Assembly: GCA_001873285.1 (NCBI GenBank)
Contig: MNYV01000073.1
Span: 1 to 16,332, forward strand
DNA: 16,332 bases
Reading direction: 5' to 3'
Source of the DNA: Nitrospirae bacterium CG2_30_53_67
GTDB lineage: Bacteria; CG2-30-53-67
Both the position numbers and the translations under genes were made by a program. The notes below the pieces were generated by a model. It had not been told where the DNA came from, did not search any database, and saw only the letters and a program-made list of their open reading frames with translations. Below are positions 12,155-16,332 of the stretch, piece by piece. Position 1 is the first letter of the stretch; each line of letters starts with the position of its first letter.

Positions 12155-13036
12155 CTATTCAAAGAATGGGGCCTGAACCGGAAGTTGTTTGACAACGGAC
12201 TCGCAGGCGGAGTCGTTGAGCCTGCTCCCCAAGGCAAGGCGTTTCAGGCTCTTTTTGAGCTTTCCGGCAGATCGGATATTGGCCTTTCCGGTGGGGTCCA
12301 GTTTCAGGCATTCGGCGCGCTCAAAGGAGATCAGGAGATCCAGGATGAGAAGCATGGAGAGGCGGTGATATTTGTTCATGTCTTCCAATCCCAGGCTCCA
12401 CCGGGAAAAGGAGGTCAGGCCCCGGACGATCTGGCGCCACTGTTTCAGGCGGTTGATCAGCAGGATGCCGTTGAAGATTCCCTTGTTCACCTCAAAGGGG
12501 AAAATCGTCCGTTCCACGATGGTCCGGATCAGCCGGTCGTGGGTTTTTTGGACCTCTTTGTCTATCTTTTTGAATTCATGCCAGTATTTGCGCCCGATCA
12601 GGCTGTCGGCGCGGATCTCCCAGTAGGTATGCCCAAGTGATTTTGTGCTGTAGGCGCTGATCATGCGGCTGGGGACAAAAAAGTTGTGGGCCACGGTATC
12701 GGCAGCCAAGTGGCAGAGGTAGCCGAAGGCAAAGGCCTTCTGCGCCGTGCTCTCGGCCTCGGAAAGGATCTTGAAGCCGATTCTCCAGTTGTGGCAATGT
12801 TTGCGGTATGGAATATATTTCTTCCCGACCGTGATGTCCGCGCTGATGCAGCCATACAGGAAATCATAGGGAAATTTAGTAAGGATTGAGGCCACCAGCG
12901 GGGAAAGGGCTGAAACATCCTTGAGGATTTCCACGCCGAGATAGATATGTGTAGCAGGTCCCCAGGCATAGGCAGGATGAGGGATGAGCAAAAAAAAGAC
13001 CAAAGTAACTACAAACGTCAATAAAAATGAAAACAT
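12155..13036 (-). CDS. secreted zinc-dependent phospholipase C-like protein
   Basis: This 293-residue protein has a signal peptide of 24 residues (MFSFLLTFVVTLVFFLL ... AYA). Cleavage would leave Trp25 as the mature N-terminus, as in bacterial phospholipase C, where this Trp itself binds zinc. Candidate zinc ligands follow the family order: His30, Asp67 (SAD), His82 (HNW), His109, Asp113 and His117 (CHLAADTVAHN), His136 and Glu140 (HTYWE). It is thus a probable periplasmic or exported phosphoesterase of the PLC/P1-nuclease-like superfamily; the substrate is unknown. The second half (150-293) is basic with little recognised similarity. ATG 13036 is chosen for the signal peptide although the SD is weak. 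Confidence 0.8.
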   Translation of the reverse strand: MFSFLLTFVVTLVFFLLIPHPAYAWGPATHIYLGVEILKDVSALSPLVASILTKFPYDFLYGCISADITVGKKYIPYRKHCHNWRIGFKILSEAESTAQKAFAFGYLCHLAADTVAHNFFVPSRMISAYSTKSLGHTYWEIRADSLIGRKYWHEFKKIDKEVQKTHDRLIRTIVERTIFPFEVNKGIFNGILLINRLKQWRQIVRGLTSFSRWSLGLEDMNKYHRLSMLLILDLLISFERAECLKLDPTGKANIRSAGKLKKSLKRLALGSRLNDSACESVVKQLPVQAPFFE

Positions 13037-13105
13037 TCTCTGTATCTATACTTCCGGCATACGCTTTATCAATAAGCGGTTATGGTTCTTTACCCATTTT
13101 ATTTT

Positions 13106-13135
13106 ATTATAGATTAAAAATATGAAAGGGGTCAA
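13106..13135 (-). promoter_or_regulatory. promoter of the phospholipase-like gene
   Basis: On the - strand TTGACC (13130-13135, 5/6), an 18-nt spacer and a perfect TATAAT (13106-13111) lie about 70 nt upstream of the ATG. A small hairpin (CGCTT/AAGCG near 13064-13079) falls in the leader. Confidence 0.6.
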
Positions 13136-13166
13136 GGATAATCTTGGTTGTGAAAAAGAGTACTTA

Positions 13167-13328
13167 GTGGTCCTGTTCGTAAATATGGTAACGTACCGAG
13201 AGGGTCGTAGGGCGGGCGCATCAAGGCGCGCGACTGAGGCGTACCCTTCTGGTACACCGCAAGGAGCGGAACGCCGATGAGCCCGCCCTACGGCACTCGA
13301 ATGCCACCATATTTACGAATAGGGCCAC
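13167..13328. repeat. MITE-like palindromic repeat, copy 2 (162 bp)
   Basis: This is the second copy of the element at 1289-1469, in the same orientation and lacking its 21-nt internal hairpin. Terminal inverted repeats match over 22 of 24 positions, and the two mismatches are G-U compatible in + strand RNA. The inner stem pairs 13207-13222 with 13276-13291. TTA flanks both ends (13164-13166 and 13329-13331), which could be a 3-bp target duplication. It fills the gap between the phospholipase promoter and the end of the PhoH gene; no gene is supported there. Confidence 0.8.
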
Positions 13329-13356
13329 TTAGCCTTTCCCCATGATGGAATCCGGT

Positions 13357-14706
13357 TTAAAGGATCTTTGCCGCCAGTTCAGCAAGATCCGACCTTTCTC
13401 CCTTGAACAGGGTGACATGCCCGGACAGGGGCTCACCCTTGAACCTCTCCACCACATAGGTCAATCCGTTGCTTGATGAATCCACATAAGGATTATCGAT
13501 CTGGTAGGGATCTCCGGTCAGAACCACCTTGGTCCCTTGACCGGCCCGCGTAATGACGGTCTTGATTTCGTGGGGCGTGAGGTTCTGCGCCTCGTCCACA
13601 ATCAGGTACTGGTTGGGAAGGCTTCGTCCCCGGATATAGGTCAGGGCCTCGAGCTGAAGGGTCCCCATTTCCTGAAGTTCCTTGAGGTTTCTCTTGATCT
13701 CCTCGGGCCCTCCGGATGAGCCGAGCAGAAATTCCATGTTGTCGAAGATCGGCTGCATCCAGGGGAGAAGCTTTTCCTCAATGTCCCCCGGGAGGTAACC
13801 CAGATCCTTGCCCATGGGGAGGATGGGGCGGCAGGCCACCAGCCGTTTGTACAGCCCCTGCTCGGCAGTCTGTTCCAGGCCGGCTGCCAGGGCGAGGAGG
13901 GTCTTACCTGTTCCGGCAATCCCCACAAGGGTGACCACCTTCACCTTCTGATCCATCAGAAGTTCCATGGCATACTGCTGTTCTTTGTTCAATGGACGTA
14001 TCCCCCATACGCCCGCGCTGAAATCCTTGAGGGGGGAAATGACCTTGTTGTCTGCATGATAACGGGCCAGGGCTGAGTGTGAGCGGGAAGACAAATCCAC
14101 AAGATGGATGAATTGGTTGGGCGCGAGTCCATCGGTTTCCCAGGGGAGTCCTTTTTGCCGGTAGAATTTGTCGATCATCTCTGACGAGACATCCTTGGTC
14201 GTGACGCCCGTATAAAGTTCGCTGATTTCCACCTTGTTGGTGGTGTAGTCCTCGGCCTGGATGCCGAAGGCATTCCCCTTGATCCTCATGTTGGTATCCT
14301 TGGTGACCAGGATCACCTCCTGCTTGGGGTTGGTCTGCTTGAGCGCCATGGCCACGGAGAGAATCCGGTTGTCCGCCTTGGAGATGTGGAGTTCAGGAGG
14401 GAGGAGATCAAAGACCTTTTTTTCCACAAAGACTCTGAGGGCGCCTCCGTTTTTCAACTGGACACCCTGGGAGAGGCCTTTTTGTTTTCGGAGTTCATCC
14501 AATCTCCTGGAAACCAGCCGTGCGTTCCTGCCGGTCTCGTTCAGGTCCTTCTTGAAACGGTCCATCTCCTCGATCACCACCACAGGGATGACCACGTCAT
14601 TTTCCTTAAAGGAGAAGAGCGAATCCGGGTCGTAAAGAAGGACATTGGTGTCCAGGACGTAGATTTTCTTTAAATGATTCTGTTTACTACCTTCTTCATC
14701 TCCCAT
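13357..14706 (-). CDS. PIN-PhoH fusion ATPase (PhoH2-type)
   Basis: This 449-residue protein joins an N-terminal PIN ribonuclease domain (about 13-150) to a PhoH ATPase domain (about 235-449). The PIN acidic residues are visible: Asp19 (VLDTNVLLYD), Glu47 (EEMDRFK), Asp112 (KADNRIL) and Asp137 (VTKDTN). The ATPase has Walker A GIAGTGKT (262-269), Walker B LIVDEAQN (368-375) and the LTGDPYQID motif. PhoH2 proteins are described as RNA-unwinding and RNA-cleaving. ATG 14706 has GGAG 8 nt upstream. It is transcribed divergently from the secreted protein at 14907. Confidence 0.93.
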   Translation of the reverse strand: MGDEEGSKQNHLKKIYVLDTNVLLYDPDSLFSFKENDVVIPVVVIEEMDRFKKDLNETGRNARLVSRRLDELRKQKGLSQGVQLKNGGALRVFVEKKVFDLLPPELHISKADNRILSVAMALKQTNPKQEVILVTKDTNMRIKGNAFGIQAEDYTTNKVEISELYTGVTTKDVSSEMIDKFYRQKGLPWETDGLAPNQFIHLVDLSSRSHSALARYHADNKVISPLKDFSAGVWGIRPLNKEQQYAMELLMDQKVKVVTLVGIAGTGKTLLALAAGLEQTAEQGLYKRLVACRPILPMGKDLGYLPGDIEEKLLPWMQPIFDNMEFLLGSSGGPEEIKRNLKELQEMGTLQLEALTYIRGRSLPNQYLIVDEAQNLTPHEIKTVITRAGQGTKVVLTGDPYQIDNPYVDSSSNGLTYVVERFKGEPLSGHVTLFKGERSDLAELAAKIL

Positions 14707-14762
14707 GGGCAGATCTCCGCTGAACGTTCATAAAGTTAATGAACCCTTGAACCCTTATTTGA

Positions 14763-14791
14763 AGTATAACACAGAATTTCCGGTATTTGAA
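14763..14791 (-). promoter_or_regulatory. promoter of the PIN-PhoH gene
   Basis: On the - strand TTCAAA (14786-14791, 4/6), a 17-nt spacer and TATACT (14763-14768, 5/6) precede the gene by about 57 nt. An inverted repeat GTTCAT/ATGAAC (14726-14744) lies in the predicted leader and could be an operator or hairpin. Confidence 0.5.
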
Positions 14792-14848
14792 ACCGTTTAA
14801 AAAACAGGGGGATCATCCTGGGCCTCTTGCGGAAAGTACATATATTGA

Positions 14849-14877
14849 TTGACTTTTGCGGCCAAATATCCTATTTT
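14849..14877 (+). promoter_or_regulatory. promoter of the large secreted protein gene
   Basis: TTGACT (14849-14854, 5/6), a 17-nt spacer and TATTTT (14872-14877, 4/6) precede ATG 14907 with a leader of about 23 nt containing the SD AAGGGG (14895-14900). Confidence 0.5.
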
Positions 14878-14906
14878 CCATTGGTTAACTTACAAAGGGG
14901 TCTGAT

Positions 14907-16332
14907 ATGTCTTTACTGAAGAAGGGTTTTTCAGGGGTCATGCGGGTCTTGATCCTGTTTTGTCTGGGATTCAGCCTGAGACCGGCACAGGTTTTAGCCG
15001 CTGATTATGCGTTTGTCTCTCCGGTTTTCTATACCTATGACTATATCAGCGCCTCCACCGGGGGTGCCCGGCTCGACCTCGGGGCCGATGCGGTGAGTGC
15101 GGCGGTCGACCTCGGGTTTACCTTCAATTTTTACAATAACGCTTACACGCAGATCATCGTGGGCGCGAATGGCGTGATCGGTTTCCCGAACGACACCAGC
15201 GGCCTTGAGACAACCCTGCGCCTTCCATCCATACCGGACGCGGCCGCTCCCAATGCGGTTATCGCCCCGCTCTCTTCAAACCTGGACCCCTCCAAGGGGG
15301 GAAGCATCTATACCCTAACCGGGGGGGTGGAGGGGAGCCGCTATTTTGTGGCGGAGTGGATCGGCGTGCCGGTGGAGGGAAAAGGGGGCGCCCGGACCTT
15401 TGAGGTGATCCTTTATGAAAACAACAGCGACATCCTGTTCCAATACAAGGAGCTCCGAGGCGGTGAGGTCATCGATTTGACAACCGCCACTGTGGGGATT
15501 GAGAACCAGGACGGGTCATCGGGGCTCACCCTTGATCCATCCGAACTCCAGGAAGGAAAATCGGTCCTCTTCTCGATCTCCGACCCGGACGCTGACGGCG
15601 ATGGGATGATCGACCGTTTCGAGACCTTTTACGGCCTGGACCCGGTCACAGACGACGGCGCCTCCGACAAGGATGGGGACGGGCTCTCCAATCTGGCCGA
15701 ATTCAATGCAGGGACCAATCCCACGAACACGGATACGGACGGGGACGGGATCCTGGACGGCAAGGATATTGACCCCAAGGATATGGATGCCGACAAGGAC
15801 GGCATCCGGGATGACAAAGAGGATCTCAACAAAGACGGGGTGCTGGATGCCGGCGAGACCGATCCTTCACTGGTGGATACGGACGGCGACGGATACAACG
15901 ATGCCGTAGAGATCACCTACCAGGCGGATCCCCGAGACGCCTCTTCGGCGCCGAATCTTTCCGGTTACATCAAGGTGACCGGTTCGATACAGGCCGCAAT
16001 TGATGCGGCCTCTTCCGGCGCCCTCCTTTATATTCCTTCCGGAACCTACACTGAAGATCTGGTCATGAACAAGACCATCACCCTGATCGGGGCGGATCCG
16101 GGCAGCACCTTCCTCAAGGGCGGGATCACCATCACCGGCGCGGACGGGGTCGTCCTCACGGGGTTCACGATTCAGACACAGAATACGGATCCGGCTGTGA
16201 AAATTACAGGAGATGCCGCCTCGGCCACTGGTGCATACCTGGTGAACGTGACTCTGAAAGACTGTATCAACGGGATCCTGATCTCTGACACAGCGGGCTC
16301 CGGCGGAGCCTCGGGCGCCGAGACGGGGGCGA
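14907..16332 (+). CDS. large secreted protein with TSP3-like calcium repeats and a beta-helix (3' end outside the window)
   Basis: One frame is open from ATG 14907 to the window end, 475 complete codons and continuing. A signal peptide (residues 1-31, hydrophobic MRVLILFCLGFSL, cleavage near VLA-ADY) shows export. Residues about 35-220 form a beta-rich domain (DLGFTFNFYNN, ANGVIGFPND, NAVIAPLSSNLDP, RYFVAEWIGV, FEVILYENNSDILFQYKEL) of the kind seen in secreted multidomain surface proteins. From 226 to about 348 come thrombospondin type-3-like Asp-rich calcium repeats (DADGDGMID, DKDGDGLSNLAEF, DTDGDGILDG, DKDGIRDD, DTDGDGYNDA). From about 355 starts a right-handed beta-helix (IQAAIDAASSGALLYIPSGT, ITLIGADPG, VVLTGFTIQ). 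The SD AAGGGG lies 6 nt upstream. It is likely a cell-surface or extracellular adhesin or polysaccharide-binding protein; a catalytic function is not visible. Confidence 0.85.
   Translation, partial: MSLLKKGFSGVMRVLILFCLGFSLRPAQVLAADYAFVSPVFYTYDYISASTGGARLDLGADAVSAAVDLGFTFNFYNNAYTQIIVGANGVIGFPNDTSGLETTLRLPSIPDAAAPNAVIAPLSSNLDPSKGGSIYTLTGGVEGSRYFVAEWIGVPVEGKGGARTFEVILYENNSDILFQYKELRGGEVIDLTTATVGIENQDGSSGLTLDPSELQEGKSVLFSISDPDADGDGMIDRFETFYGLDPVTDDGASDKDGDGLSNLAEFNAGTNPTNTDTDGDGILDGKDIDPKDMDADKDGIRDDKEDLNKDGVLDAGETDPSLVDTDGDGYNDAVEITYQADPRDASSAPNLSGYIKVTGSIQAAIDAASSGALLYIPSGTYTEDLVMNKTITLIGADPGSTFLKGGITITGADGVVLTGFTIQTQNTDPAVKITGDAASATGAYLVNVTLKDCINGILISDTAGSGGASGAETGA

Noticed and set aside
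11828-12640. 270-codon + frame across nfo and the phospholipase-like gene
   Set aside because: Antisense to two conserved - strand proteins; composition of a shadow frame.

Overview
The window reads as chromosomal DNA of an anaerobic bacterium, most likely a Desulfobacterota/deltaproteobacterium-like lineage. This is an inference from gene content: a complex-I NuoI ferredoxin subunit, a 2-hydroxyacyl-CoA dehydratase-family protein, a PATAN (DUF4388) protein and a two-CW-domain protein. No rRNA is present to settle it. Short co-directional gene groups are separated by repeat-rich intergenic DNA.

Left part (1-3694, + strand): an isolated nuoI; a RelB/RelE-type toxin-antitoxin pair with a palindromic operator; the first copy of a MITE-like palindromic repeat (1289-1469); then a 2-hydroxyacyl-CoA dehydratase subunit followed after 1 nt by an exported FlgT-N-like protein. 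The next intergenic stretch holds a 15-bp inverted repeat and the promoter of a tRNA-Met(CAT) gene (3695-3771).

Mobile region (3772-6130): after the tRNA come hairpins and REP-like repeats, then a degenerate IS4/Tn5-type transposase fused behind a DUF4338 (DruA-like) domain on the - strand. The fusion is broken by one extra C and its N-terminal part is missing.

Middle (6264-10322): a two-CW protein gene with a perfect sigma-70 promoter on +. On - lie a protein built of two tandem copies of a CxxC-ended unit, a PATAN protein with a good promoter, and a nicotinamide-salvage pair: nicotinamidase-like hydrolase overlapping nicotinate phosphoribosyltransferase. The phosphoribosyltransferase has a strong SD-ATG, but that ATG is in the wrong frame and would join the conserved protein only through a -1 shift at an A7 run.

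Right part (10541-16332): a HicBA toxin-antitoxin pair, endonuclease IV (nfo), a secreted zinc phospholipase C-like protein, the second copy of the MITE-like repeat (13167-13328), and a PIN-PhoH ATPase, all on -. Divergent from phoH is a large secreted protein (signal peptide, beta-rich domain, thrombospondin-3-like calcium repeats, beta-helix) that runs off the window end.

The most notable items are the paired structured repeat, the frameshifted phosphoribosyltransferase start, the DruA-like/transposase fusion and the tandem-duplicated CxxC protein. No complete new defence or biosynthetic system is evident.
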